Part shown: in pieces, positions 52,256 to 60,277 of the stretch
Layout of the letters: each line of letters opens with the position of its first letter
How positions within the stretch are numbered: the first letter of the stretch is position 1
Assembly: GCF_009765865.1 (NCBI RefSeq)
Contig: NZ_LMUQ01000048.1
Location: 20,600 to 84,599, forward strand
DNA: 64,000 nucleotides
Reading direction: 5' to 3'
DNA from: Acidisoma sp. L85
GTDB lineage: Bacteria; Pseudomonadota; Alphaproteobacteria; Acetobacterales; Acetobacteraceae
Position numbers and translations under genes: made by a program
The notes under the pieces: generated by a model
The model's database searches: none
The model's input: the letters and a program-made list of their open reading frames with translations, nothing else
Told to the model about the DNA's origin: nothing

Positions 52256-53638
52256 TCAGAGAGTGGGAGAGAGGCTGGCGGAGGCCCTTGCATCGCGCTC
52301 AGTCGAGGGCGTGAAGGCGGACCTTACGGCATTCATTGCGCGATCGAGGACTTCGCGGAACTTGTCGCTGAGGTCGTCTATGACGCTCTTGCCATCGTGC
52401 TTGCTCGGAATGACCGAAGTGGCCCTAGCGATCTCCGCGTCCAACTTCTCGAAGCGCGCGTCTAGCGCCGCTGCTGTATTCTGCCGTGCGCCAACCGCGG
52501 CCACGGCCGACCGGTCGGCACCGTATTGCTGAAGGCTGCTAGCCATCCTGTCCCAGGCGGCCGCGGCCCCGCGCTCTGCCACCAGGTCAGCATTGAACTG
52601 CGAACGGAGGCTGGCGAAACGGCCGCCTTCGCGCATCTCCGCCAATACAGCCTGCATGCCACCCGGCTCTGCTTTGGCGGCGTCCTGGATCTTGGTCAGG
52701 ATGTTGGACACGGGCCCGTGCGCGAAGGTCTGAACCGCCTCGAGAGCGGCGCGTTGCGACTTCTCGGCACCCTGGATGGTGGCTTCGTCGCGCCGCTGCT
52801 GAAAGGCATTCTCGTGCCGAGCCGAGCGATCGACGACCGACGTCGGTTGTCGGTCCCAATTGGGGTTCTCTCGCTGAGCGTGGCGCGCCAGCGCCGCGAG
52901 TGCCAGGCTAACCACACCGGCTCCGCGGGCGGTGACAGTCGCCTGGGGCTGCGTCGGGCCGATCGGCTCTTGGAATTGAGACGGTTGCGTTTGGCGCGCC
53001 CAGTCTGGTTGTGCCTCGCGAGTTTGATTGCCAGGCGATCGCGTCGCCTGGACCTGATCGATACCAGCTGCGGCCGCTTTTCCGGGGCTGCTATCTGGAG
53101 CTGTGGAACGACGATCGGCGGCGCTCGGGGAAGGTGCGGTAGCAGCTGATGACAGCCGCACCCGGTTTTCAAGGGCGTCGACGATGTCCCGCACAGGTGG
53201 CCCATTTTCAGGCGTGCGTCCGGCGCCGACGTTTGTCGCCAAGGCGCGGATGTCCTGCACGAGGTGCGCGTCGTCGATTGTCGGTGTCGCCTTCATCATG
53301 GCTTGCAACCGCTGGTCCTGCAGGCCAGGGGCTGTGACAGCGAGGCGATCCATCTCCTCGCGGAGCCCGCGCGGCACGGCCGTGATTGGACCGCCGAGTT
53401 TTTCCATGTCCTGCAGAGCGTAGGCCACGCGGGTCCTGAAGGATGCATCCTCGATCCGATCCGCCCTCGTGCCGGCCACCTCCGCCAGTCGGCGAATGGT
53501 CCGGCTGAGATCGGGCTCCTTGGTTACGAGAGCAGCCGCGTCACGGTCCAGCCGTGTGATGAGATCGTGGATTGGGTCGCGGCGGGAGGTGGCGTCCGCA
53601 GGGCCCGCGATGATGGGGGGCTTGCTGGTATCGGGCAC
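52256..53638 (-). CDS. Large hydrophilic protein of the transfer locus, function unknown
   Basis: GTG 53638 (PDTSKPPIIAG) is chosen because it has an AGGAG ribosome site; the frame is open to 53860, but that part overlaps the preceding gene. The 460-residue protein has no signal or membrane segment. It is helical and charged: ITRLDRDAAALVTKEPDLSR, TRVAYALQDMEKLGGPITAV, a Gln/Pro-rich middle (about 220-290) and a helical C-terminus (AAALDARFEKLDAEIARATS, DDLSDKFREVLDRAMNAVRS). No family was recognised. Its place between a VirB5-like exported protein and DotA/TraY suggests a cytoplasmic accessory or effector of transfer. Confidence 0.65.
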   Translation of the reverse strand: MPDTSKPPIIAGPADATSRRDPIHDLITRLDRDAAALVTKEPDLSRTIRRLAEVAGTRADRIEDASFRTRVAYALQDMEKLGGPITAVPRGLREEMDRLAVTAPGLQDQRLQAMMKATPTIDDAHLVQDIRALATNVGAGRTPENGPPVRDIVDALENRVRLSSAATAPSPSAADRRSTAPDSSPGKAAAAGIDQVQATRSPGNQTREAQPDWARQTQPSQFQEPIGPTQPQATVTARGAGVVSLALAALARHAQRENPNWDRQPTSVVDRSARHENAFQQRRDEATIQGAEKSQRAALEAVQTFAHGPVSNILTKIQDAAKAEPGGMQAVLAEMREGGRFASLRSQFNADLVAERGAAAAWDRMASSLQQYGADRSAVAAVGARQNTAAALDARFEKLDAEIARATSVIPSKHDGKSVIDDLSDKFREVLDRAMNAVRSAFTPSTERDARASASLSPTL

Positions 53639-53652
53639 AGACGAGGCTCCTC

Positions 53653-54870
53653 TCAGTTCGCAGCCATGGAGGGGGACGGCATGGCGGTGGCCGGCCGGAA
53701 ACTTGTTTCTTCCGTTGCGGAGAGTTGGGTCGCGGCGATGGTCGCGTTGAGCAGGGTGACTCGGTAGTTCTGCATCGCCAGATAGTTGCTCAGAGCGAGC
53801 TCGGTCGCGATCTCGCGCTCGACCGAGGCAGGGGGCATGGCTTGCAGCCCCGCTGCCCACGTGACGTCGCTGATCCGGCGGGTGGCCTCCAGGCTCAAGG
53901 CCTGTAGCCAGGACCCGCTGGCGGGAACGGGAAGGCCCTCATTCGTCAGCAGCTGTTGCTGTTGGACCGTGAGCGCCACACCTGGCGTCTGTTGCCCAAT
54001 CGCCAGATCGATGACACTGCGGGCCAGGGACATGCGCGCATTGTATTCGCGCCGGTGTGCCGCCGCGTCTTGGCCGCTAATCGAGGTGAGCTGATCCATT
54101 CGCAGGGCGGCTGGCACGATCGGCTGGATCAGGTTGGTGCCGAAGTCGTTGGCGGCGTTGATGCCGTCCTGGTCGATCAGGTTGTCCGTGCCGAAGAGGC
54201 TGGAGGCGCGCTGATCAGCATTTTGCATCGCCACGGCGGCTTCGGTGCAGAGCCCGGCCGCGGCGTCTGTCGAGGAACAATAGCGGCTGAGATGAACCTG
54301 CCCCGCGGCCTCCATGGCCTGGCCCGTGCCGTAGTAAGCGGGCGTTCCGGCGAGGGCTTCGCCGCGAGGGTCCATCACGGACTCGATGGTTTGGCCGGTG
54401 CGCCATCCCTGGAGGGCGGCGGCGGTTACGACCTGTCCGCTGTCCAGCGCGGTGCAGTTCTGGACGTTCGGCGTCTGCTGGTCGCGGATTTCGCTGTTGC
54501 GGATGTCTCTTTGGAAACGCGCCATCGCCGTGTTCGAGGCATCGGTGATCTGCTCTTGCGCACCGACTTGGCCCTTGGCGTAGTTTGCCTCCTGGGTGAA
54601 GCCCTCTCGTAGCAGCGTGTTCGTGTCACCGTAGGTCGTGTTGCCAATGGCCGTGTTGATGCTTTTCATGGTGGACGAGACGGTGTTTTCAACCGTGTTC
54701 ATGGCGTTGAGAACGTCGAGAATACCGGTCTCTTGGGCGAGCGATTTGATCTCTGTGGCGATCGAGGCCACGTCGATCGTCGCTAACTGCGCCAAGGCTG
54801 GCGCCGCGCCGAAAATGACGCCGCCAAGCGCAATCCCGAGCGTGGTCGCTAGAAGCGTTTTGCGATCCAT
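53653..54870 (-). CDS. Exported transfer-locus protein with TrbJ/VirB5-like N-terminus
   Basis: This 405-residue protein has a signal peptide (1-27, TTLGIALGGVIFGAAPALA). The mature start IDVASIATEIKSLAQETGIL, followed by helical Gln/Asn/Thr-rich repeats (VENTVSSTMKSINTAIGNTT), resembles TrbJ/VirB5 periplasmic pilus-assembly proteins. The central region holds three Cys (VQNCTAL, RYCSSTD, GLCTEA) that may form disulfides. Size also fits TraW of IncI plasmids, but homology could not be verified. It begins 9 bp after the preceding gene. It probably acts in the periplasm or outer-membrane part of the conjugative channel. Confidence 0.65.
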   Translation of the reverse strand: MDRKTLLATTLGIALGGVIFGAAPALAQLATIDVASIATEIKSLAQETGILDVLNAMNTVENTVSSTMKSINTAIGNTTYGDTNTLLREGFTQEANYAKGQVGAQEQITDASNTAMARFQRDIRNSEIRDQQTPNVQNCTALDSGQVVTAAALQGWRTGQTIESVMDPRGEALAGTPAYYGTGQAMEAAGQVHLSRYCSSTDAAAGLCTEAAVAMQNADQRASSLFGTDNLIDQDGINAANDFGTNLIQPIVPAALRMDQLTSISGQDAAAHRREYNARMSLARSVIDLAIGQQTPGVALTVQQQQLLTNEGLPVPASGSWLQALSLEATRRISDVTWAAGLQAMPPASVEREIATELALSNYLAMQNYRVTLLNATIAATQLSATEETSFRPATAMPSPSMAAN

Positions 54871-54879
54871 CGGCGCGCC

Positions 54880-55425
54880 CTAAAAGAGGCCGCCAGGCGA
54901 CACGACTGGATATCCTGTCGGGGCCGATGGCGCGCCGTTCATGTAAAGGCCGAAGCCTTGCTGGGTATTGAAGCCCGTGCTGACGGAACCGACGGGCGGC
55001 CCGTCGCCACCAAAACTGAGCTTCGGACACATAGTGCCGCCACCAAGGCCGAGCCCGAAACCCGTGTTGAAGCCAGTAACGGTAAGACCGCATTCGGCGG
55101 AGCCCAGAGCGCTTTGCCAGGCACCACTCACCGCCTGACAGATTTGACCCTCGACAGCCTGCAAGAGACTGGCTGGGTTCAGCAGATTGGTGACGACGTT
55201 GAGGCCGGCCCCGTTGAAGAAATTCTGCAGGCACGAGAGGTGGGTCACGCTCTGAGGCGGGCTGATGCTCGTGTCGTCGGCGCTGATCCGTGCTGCCATT
55301 CCGTTCGCGGCGGCCTGGACGATGGTGGCACAGGCTTGGCTACCGGTTGTGCTGGTTGCGGTCTGAGCCATCGCCGCGACCGGAAGCAGCACGGCGAAAG
55401 CGATGCCGGAGGCGATGCCGCGCAT
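54880..55425 (-). CDS. Exported Cys-rich protein of the transfer locus
   Basis: ATG 55425 overlaps the stop of the preceding gene by one base (TAATG), which fixes the start; the longer frame to 55461 is rejected. The 181-residue protein has a signal peptide (ASGIAFAVLLPVAAMAQ) and five cysteines (SQACATIV, LSCLQNF, GQICQAVS, SAECGLTV, MCPKLS). The C-terminal half is glycine-rich (GFNTGFGLGLGGGTMCPKLS, GFNTQQGFGLYMNG). No family was recognised. It is probably periplasmic or surface-exposed and could be a client of the DsbG-like protein at 47,442. Confidence 0.7.
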   Translation of the reverse strand: MRGIASGIAFAVLLPVAAMAQTATSTTGSQACATIVQAAANGMAARISADDTSISPPQSVTHLSCLQNFFNGAGLNVVTNLLNPASLLQAVEGQICQAVSGAWQSALGSAECGLTVTGFNTGFGLGLGGGTMCPKLSFGGDGPPVGSVSTGFNTQQGFGLYMNGAPSAPTGYPVVSPGGLF

Positions 55426-55901
55426 TATGCGACCGCTCGCAGTTGGTCTGCGGGCTCGCAAGCGGCCATTAAGGCTGCCAGACGCTCCGGCGCATAAATC
55501 CGCTCCAGGAGGTTTCGTCTCGCCGCCTCTGCGAGGGCCGCTTGAAGATATTGGCCGATGCCGGTGGCGTCGGGCTCTAAGACAGCCGACAGGACGGATT
55601 CGTTTTCCGGCAGTCCGGCCCGCATCAGCCGGTCTAACAGCCGGAGGACCTTGGGAAAGCCAAGCTGGCCCATGAGGGCGCGGAGGTCGGCGCGAACCGG
55701 ATCCGTTAGGAGTTGGGCTGCCAGGCCTACTCGGTCCCTGGCGGCAGCCTCGTCTAGCGCTTGGCCCAGCTGTTCTAGCGCCCGGTCAATCTCAGACTGA
55801 GCATCGGCCGACGTAGCCGGCTGCTCGATGATCTCGGGCCTGCGTGGTCTTTGGCGTCGAATCAGGTTACCTGCGGACGAGCTCTCAAAATCAAGCACCA
55901 C
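55425..55901 (-). CDS. Helical cytoplasmic protein of the transfer locus
   Basis: GTG 55901 is eight bases after AGGAG. The 158-residue product has a basic N-terminus (LIRRQRPRRPEIIEQ), then helices (QSEIDRALEQLGQALDEAAA, DRVGLAAQLLTDPVRADLRA, KVLRLLDRLMRAGLPENESV and LLERIYAPERLAALMAACEP). No signal or membrane segment is seen, and no family was recognised. It is translationally coupled to the exported Cys-rich protein by TAATG. A chaperone or regulator of the exported partner is a guess from this coupling. Confidence 0.65.
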   Translation of the reverse strand: MVLDFESSSAGNLIRRQRPRRPEIIEQPATSADAQSEIDRALEQLGQALDEAAARDRVGLAAQLLTDPVRADLRALMGQLGFPKVLRLLDRLMRAGLPENESVLSAVLEPDATGIGQYLQAALAEAARRNLLERIYAPERLAALMAACEPADQLRAVA

Positions 55902-55965
55902 GGCCTTCTCCTCAAATCACCCGAGGGGAGGTTGGCCGATGACGGTGCGAACAAGCTGGGAAGTT

Positions 55966-56376
55966 TTAGTCTCGAATCCGGAGCGTGCGGCCGGACATCG
56001 TCATATGCAGGCCCAGTGGCGTGAGCAGGTCACCGAGAACCTGATTCCATGGTCTCCCGCCATGCCAGCTGACACGGGCCTGGCAGTCTACGCTGGCGCT
56101 ATAGCTCACACCGAGCCAGTGCGGGACTACCTGGCGGACGGCGAACTCCAACGGCACGTCACGGCCAAATCCGACCGCAATGGCAGGTGCCGGGCGCGTC
56201 GGGGGCTGAGGCTTCGCCCTGGTCGCCGCCGGGGCCGCGGGCGGTGCCAGGGGGATGGAGCTCGCGGAGATGGCCGGAGCTGCTGGTGGTGCTATCATCT
56301 TGAAATTCACCGGCATGAGCTGGAGCATCAAAATTAGACTTCCTGCCCCAAAATTCATCGCGATACCCATGTTCAT
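55966..56376 (-). CDS. DotD/TcpQ-like periplasmic protein of the transfer locus
   Basis: ATG 56376 (MNMGIAMNF) is preferred, with GGGG just upstream; the frame is open to 56496. The 136-residue product has a weak hydrophobic N-terminus (GAGSLILMLQLMPVNFKMIA), a Pro/Ala-rich linker and a C-terminal domain of about 65 residues: VPLEFAVRQVVPHWLGVSYS, then RVSWHGGRPWNQVLGDLLTP and GLHMTMSGRTLRIRD. This is the STN/TcpQ-type fold found in secretin N-domains and in DotD/TraH of type IVB systems. No lipobox is visible. It would sit in the outer-membrane core. It is the first gene of the minus-strand operon. Confidence 0.7.
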   Translation of the reverse strand: MNMGIAMNFGAGSLILMLQLMPVNFKMIAPPAAPAISASSIPLAPPAAPAATRAKPQPPTRPAPAIAVGFGRDVPLEFAVRQVVPHWLGVSYSASVDCQARVSWHGGRPWNQVLGDLLTPLGLHMTMSGRTLRIRD

Positions 56377-56546
56377 CCCCCACACGAGTATAGTCGGCGG
56401 ATTCGGTGCGAACGGGCTTGTTCGCCTCAGGTGGTTTTGAGAGAAGTTGGAGTGGGTTGAGGAGGAGATTTGTCCAGCCGCGTGTTGCGCCAACATCTCC
56501 TCACCCCAATGAGAGGACAGTAGAATGAGCGATCCGGCGGGCCAGA

Positions 56547-57101
56547 ATGCCCAAATCTGCTAAAGCGGCTGGGCGTCGCCCTGCGGATGACAAAAAGAGC
56601 GGCGTCAAAAGCGGAAAGGCTTTGGGCGCTGGTCCGGTCATCTCAGGACCGCCCGCCATTGCGACCAAACCAGACGTCGTCCGAGAACCAGAACTCGGCG
56701 AGGCCGCGGCTGATCCGAAGCCAAGCGGACGCGCCTCCAAAACCCCTTTATCGGAGATTCACCCGACCCTGCTGCACTTGGGCCAGACCGTCAGAAGGAG
56801 CCGCAAGGCTAAGGGCCTGACACAGATGCAGCTTGCGCAACGCTGCGGATTTAACTCAGCGGCCATCTTCATGGTGGAGGCCGGTCGTCAAAACATGACG
56901 ATCAAAAGCCTAATGGCCATCGCAGCGGCGCTGGAACTCGAAGTCGGAGACTTGTTCCCGCGAACAACACCGCGCACCTCGGCGAAGCTGACGGAAGTTG
57001 CGGATACTATTGGGGACGTGAAAGGTCGCGTCGTCATGCAACTGCAGATGCTGGATCGCTTGGCCGTCGAACTGCGGGAAGAAGCTGGCACCGTCGGCTG
57101 A
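56547..57101 (+). CDS. XRE-family regulator with N-terminal extension
   Basis: The 184-residue protein has a low-complexity basic/Pro-rich N-terminus (1-70, KSAKAAGRRPADDKKSGVKS) and an HTH_3 domain at about 72-132: LGQTVRRSRKAKGLTQMQLA, QRCGFNSAAIFMVEAGRQNM, TIKSLMAIAAALELEVGDLF. A helical tail follows (VKGRVVMQLQMLDRLAVELR). It is divergent from the transfer operon starting at 56,376, with 170 bp between, and so is a good candidate repressor of transfer. A 12-codon frame (56525-56563) overlaps its start. The real start may be further in if the extension is not translated. Confidence 0.8.
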   Translation: MPKSAKAAGRRPADDKKSGVKSGKALGAGPVISGPPAIATKPDVVREPELGEAAADPKPSGRASKTPLSEIHPTLLHLGQTVRRSRKAKGLTQMQLAQRCGFNSAAIFMVEAGRQNMTIKSLMAIAAALELEVGDLFPRTTPRTSAKLTEVADTIGDVKGRVVMQLQMLDRLAVELREEAGTVG

Positions 57102-57700
57102 AGAAGGATCCGACTTCGGCTGCCGGGGTGTGTCCGATGGGAAATGGCAAGCAACGTTGGGCGCCGGTAAGGTGTGACCGGCGGGTCCGGTCGCCGAGCG
57201 TGGTGTGTAGCAGCCTCATCCTCTCACGCACGGTGTCTCCACGCTCGAACGTTGCGGGATCCAGCCCGATCCGCACGTTTCATCATCCATTTCTCCGGCC
57301 AGAAGAGTGTGTACGCTGCTTTGAATAGGGCAGAGCCTTCTAAAGCACGTGAGCGGCGCCTCCAGGTTGTCCGCTCGAAGACCCGGGCAGCTCGCTGAGC
57401 CCGGCCAGGCGTAAGCGATACGAACCGCAGTGCGAAGCGGGTCATAGTTGGAAACTCGCCTCGTTCTAGCGAGGTCTCCCTATCTTATGAGCATGTTCCC
57501 TGGCTAATCCCTCTGCCGACGACTGACTGGGCCGGGGATGGCGCGCAGCCGACCCAGCTTTCAGCCCAGCCGCAAGGCCTTTCCACTATTCTAAAACCAT
57601 CATCAGGGCGTAGTAGAACATCTTTTAACGATGTTTTCTGTGGACACGGTCGCTCCTAACCTGCTTAAAGCACGTTAACGCAACCGAGGGTTGGTGCAGA
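57102..57700. other. 600-bp interval without a clear gene
   Basis: Open frames up to about 80 codons occur on both strands with no motif. Near 57,617-57,635 AACATC and GATGTT form an inverted repeat around seven bases, followed by TTCT, which could be a weak terminator or an operator for the following gene. A CACGTTAACG sequence near 57,670 lies close before the next start. No origin-like iterons were found. Confidence 0.35.
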
Positions 57701-58597
57701 ATGCTACTGTTGCAAGGCCCGCTGCACGCAGACGTACCTGCGCGGTCGCTCTCATCGCGACGAGCTGTGACGCCGCCTGCTTCAGCTCCTGCCGCCGGCC
57801 ATTTTGATCAAGGGCAATATCGCTCTCTACTCAGGGGGATGTTCGCGCAGGGGCACGGCATCGAGGCGCTGTGCTTCTTTCTCGCCGTCACGCGCGAAGC
57901 ACTTTTTGATCTCGTTGTTCAATTCAACCTGCCCACTCCGAACGACCGACCGCTGCGGCGATCAGGCGGCGCTCGTGCGTGGAAGCAAACCGATTTCACG
58001 GTTCTGCTGGATGGCTGGCTCAATAATTGGTCAGCCGCTTGCATCGCTGATCGGCTGGGGCGTTCGCGAGGCAGTATCTGGTATCAAGCGCGAAGACTGG
58101 GCCTGCCAAAGCGAGAGCGACGATCGCTGCATTGGCCAGATCAGCCCAGAGCTCAGCCTTTTCCTACGCCAAACATAGGTTCGGAGAGGAAAAGGCTTCC
58201 CGCACGCTGGTTCGTGAAGGGGACAGACAAGAAGCTCGAGCTGACATCCAAACGCAACGGTCTCGAGGTCGATTGGGCCGCCAATGTCGAAGCCTTTGTC
58301 GATATTGGCTGGCGGGTTTGGTCGGGTCAGCGCATCAGCCGGATTGCTGAGGACTATGGCGTCTCCTATCGGACGATCACATCACAAGTATGGTGGCTGC
58401 AGGCCGTCTTTCCGAAAGGCCACAAGAACACCAGGGATGATTTCGATCGGGCCCTGGGTGAGGCGAATGCAAGGGCCGCGGGCGCGGAGCTCAAGAAATG
58501 CCTGACCAACAGCACCTTCCCTTTTTGGAAGACAAGAAACAAACGGCAATCGAAGCGCGACAAGCGAAACGGCATCGGCGCCGGACTGGATTATTAG
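57701..58597 (+). CDS. Hypothetical protein with HTH-like segments, head of the DotI-DotH-DotG operon
   Basis: This 298-residue protein starts at ATG 57701 or possibly at ATG 57839 (MFAQGHGIEA). Two segments look like helix-turn-helix units: WSAACIADRLGRSRGSIWYQ with ARRLGL, and QRISRIAEDYGVSYRTITSQ with VWWLQAVFP. Each is followed by a tail rich in Lys/Arg, and the C-terminus is strongly basic (WKTRNKRQSKRDKRNG). This suggests a DNA-binding protein, with repeat-like architecture resembling GcrA- or recombinase-type HTH pairs. It lies 56 bp before the DotI-like gene. It may be a transfer regulator or a DNA-processing factor; not recognised further. Confidence 0.6.
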   Translation: MLLLQGPLHADVPARSLSSRRAVTPPASAPAAGHFDQGQYRSLLRGMFAQGHGIEALCFFLAVTREALFDLVVQFNLPTPNDRPLRRSGGARAWKQTDFTVLLDGWLNNWSAACIADRLGRSRGSIWYQARRLGLPKRERRSLHWPDQPRAQPFPTPNIGSERKRLPARWFVKGTDKKLELTSKRNGLEVDWAANVEAFVDIGWRVWSGQRISRIAEDYGVSYRTITSQVWWLQAVFPKGHKNTRDDFDRALGEANARAAGAELKKCLTNSTFPFWKTRNKRQSKRDKRNGIGAGLDY

Positions 58598-58653
58598 AGG
58601 TGTCGCTTCGCACGGCCGGCCTCAAATGTCCCAACGTCATTTGAGGAGCCGTC

Positions 58654-59283
58654 ATGCAAAATCAAAACGCCGCTGTAAGCCGTCGCCTTTCCGATCCTGA
58701 CTTTCAGGGTTGGGTGGTCCGCTGCAGCCTTCTCATCGTGATAGCTCTGTCGGCTCTGTTGGCGGTCTTCGTCGCCCACGACGCCTATGTCTGGACGCAT
58801 CCGGCCAAGCCCCAATATTTCTTCGTCGATGGACGCAATCCGCCGATGCCGGTAGTGGCTTTGGACAGCCCGATCGTAGATGACACCGAGCTTTTGGAGT
58901 GGTCGGTCAAGTGGGTGCTGGCTCCCTATAACGTCAATTACCACGATTTCGCGCAGCAGCTGAATGCCGCCGGACAGCATTACACGCGGAACGGCTGGGG
59001 TAGCTTCGGCGCCAGCTATATAAAGGGCGGCAATTTCGACGAAATGCAGCGAGCGCGCCTGATCTGCTACGCGCAGGCACAGCGGAGCGCGGTTATCCAG
59101 CAGACGTCGATCATCGGCGGCCGCCTCGCCTATAAAATCCAATTCCCGATGGTCGAAACCTGCGAGAACGTCAATCAACAGAGCACCTCGAACCTGATGA
59201 TGACAGCGCTCGTCATTCGTATGAACGACCAGGATCATCCTGACGGTCTGGCGATCGAACAACTCACCGCTAAAGCCTACTGA
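58654..59283 (+). CDS. traM: DotI/IcmL/TraM-family type IVB secretion protein
   Basis: This 209-residue protein has one N-terminal transmembrane helix (about 26-43, LLIVIALSALLAVFVAHDA) and a periplasmic domain with YFFVDGRNPPMPVVALDSPI, LEWSVKWVLAPYNVNYHDFA, QHYTRNGWGSFGASYIKGGN and VIRMNDQDHPDGLAIEQL. These are the VirB8/NTF2-like features of DotI/IcmL in Dot/Icm and TraM in IncI systems. It forms part of the inner-membrane complex that scaffolds DotG. GAGGAG precedes ATG 58654. DotH- and DotG-like genes follow in the order known from IncI plasmids. Confidence 0.88.
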   Translation: MQNQNAAVSRRLSDPDFQGWVVRCSLLIVIALSALLAVFVAHDAYVWTHPAKPQYFFVDGRNPPMPVVALDSPIVDDTELLEWSVKWVLAPYNVNYHDFAQQLNAAGQHYTRNGWGSFGASYIKGGNFDEMQRARLICYAQAQRSAVIQQTSIIGGRLAYKIQFPMVETCENVNQQSTSNLMMTALVIRMNDQDHPDGLAIEQLTAKAY

Positions 59284-59296
59284 AAGAGAGGTTGTC

Positions 59297-60277
59297 GTGC
59301 GCCCAAGTTCTCTGGCTGCGATATTGCTCGTGGGCTGCCTCGTCCCGCTATCGTCGTTTGCGCAGGACGTCGCCGGCACGCCTCCGACTATGCCGGCTGA
59401 TCGCGGCCTGAGTGCCCTTGATCCGGCGGGGCAGCGTGCCATTCAAAATGCCATTCCGTTCACACCAGAAATGATACAGGAACTGCAGCAACGCTATGGC
59501 GCCGCGCAGCAAGCCGAGGAGCAGGGGACCCAGGAGGTTGCCTCGCCGGTCAGCCGCATGGTCAGCGTCACCTTCGAGCCTGGGCAGGCAACGAGTATCA
59601 TTCAAACTGTACGCGGGTACCCGACCGCGATCAGCTTTTTCGATGCCACAGGGCAACCTTGGCCTATCGGCTGGAACACCAACAGCAACGCCGCCAATGT
59701 CGCGGGGGGCACCAACTGTAACTCCTCGCAAGCCGCTTCCGACGGTGATGGCAGCCCGTCCGTCAACGCTGTCGGATTCTACGTATGCGTTCCCGTGAAA
59801 GGTTCCAACACGATTGAGATTACACCCATGTCGTTGGTTCCCCGAGGAGGCCTGGTGGTGAACCTGCAAGATGGTCCGAAGCCGTTGTCGTTCCTGATGA
59901 TTGCGGGCCACGACCGCTACGATGCGGATATGAGCGTTCATGTCGCCGACCGTGGCCCCAATGCCAAGGTCATAGTTGACACGCGACCTGGCGCACCGGT
60001 GACCGGCGCACCCTATCTCAACGCAATGTTGGCGGGAGTTGCCCCAGCCGATGCGGTCCCGCTGGATGTCTCAGGGGTGTCACCCGACGAAATCCTGGCA
60101 TGGCGGCTCGGCGGCGAGATCTACATCCGCACGCGCTACACGCTGATGTCGCCAGCTTGGGATGCATCGGAGAGCGGTGAGGGCGGCACGACGATCTATG
60201 CCATTCCGAGCACGCCCGTCGTGCTGCTCTCCGCCGGTTCCCGCACGGTCGCCGCCGAGCTGAAGGACGCGCAATGA
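59297..60277 (+). CDS. traN: DotH/IcmK/TraN-family outer-membrane core protein
   Basis: GTG 59297 follows GAGAGG and is 14 bp after the DotI stop. The 326-residue protein has a signal peptide (ending SSFAQ) and the DotH/IcmK layout: MIQELQQRYGAAQQAEEQGT, VSVTFEPGQATSIIQTVRGY, PTAISFFDATGQPWPIG, LVVNLQDGPKPLSFLMIAGH and RLGGEIYIRTRYTLMSPAWD. These correspond to the beta-rich C-terminal domain placed around the outer-membrane pore with DotC and DotD. It ends with an ATGA overlap into the DotG-like gene, so expression is coupled. Confidence 0.88.
   Translation: MRPSSLAAILLVGCLVPLSSFAQDVAGTPPTMPADRGLSALDPAGQRAIQNAIPFTPEMIQELQQRYGAAQQAEEQGTQEVASPVSRMVSVTFEPGQATSIIQTVRGYPTAISFFDATGQPWPIGWNTNSNAANVAGGTNCNSSQAASDGDGSPSVNAVGFYVCVPVKGSNTIEITPMSLVPRGGLVVNLQDGPKPLSFLMIAGHDRYDADMSVHVADRGPNAKVIVDTRPGAPVTGAPYLNAMLAGVAPADAVPLDVSGVSPDEILAWRLGGEIYIRTRYTLMSPAWDASESGEGGTTIYAIPSTPVVLLSAGSRTVAAELKDAQ

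Noticed and set aside
53639..53860. N-terminal extension of the 52,256 gene to 53,860
   Set aside because: It overlaps the end of the preceding exported-protein gene; GTG 53638 has a good ribosome site.
57102..57700. Possible origin of transfer or replication in the 600-bp gap
   Set aside because: No iterons, nick-site-like inverted repeats or AT-rich unwinding region were evident, and no relaxase gene adjoins.
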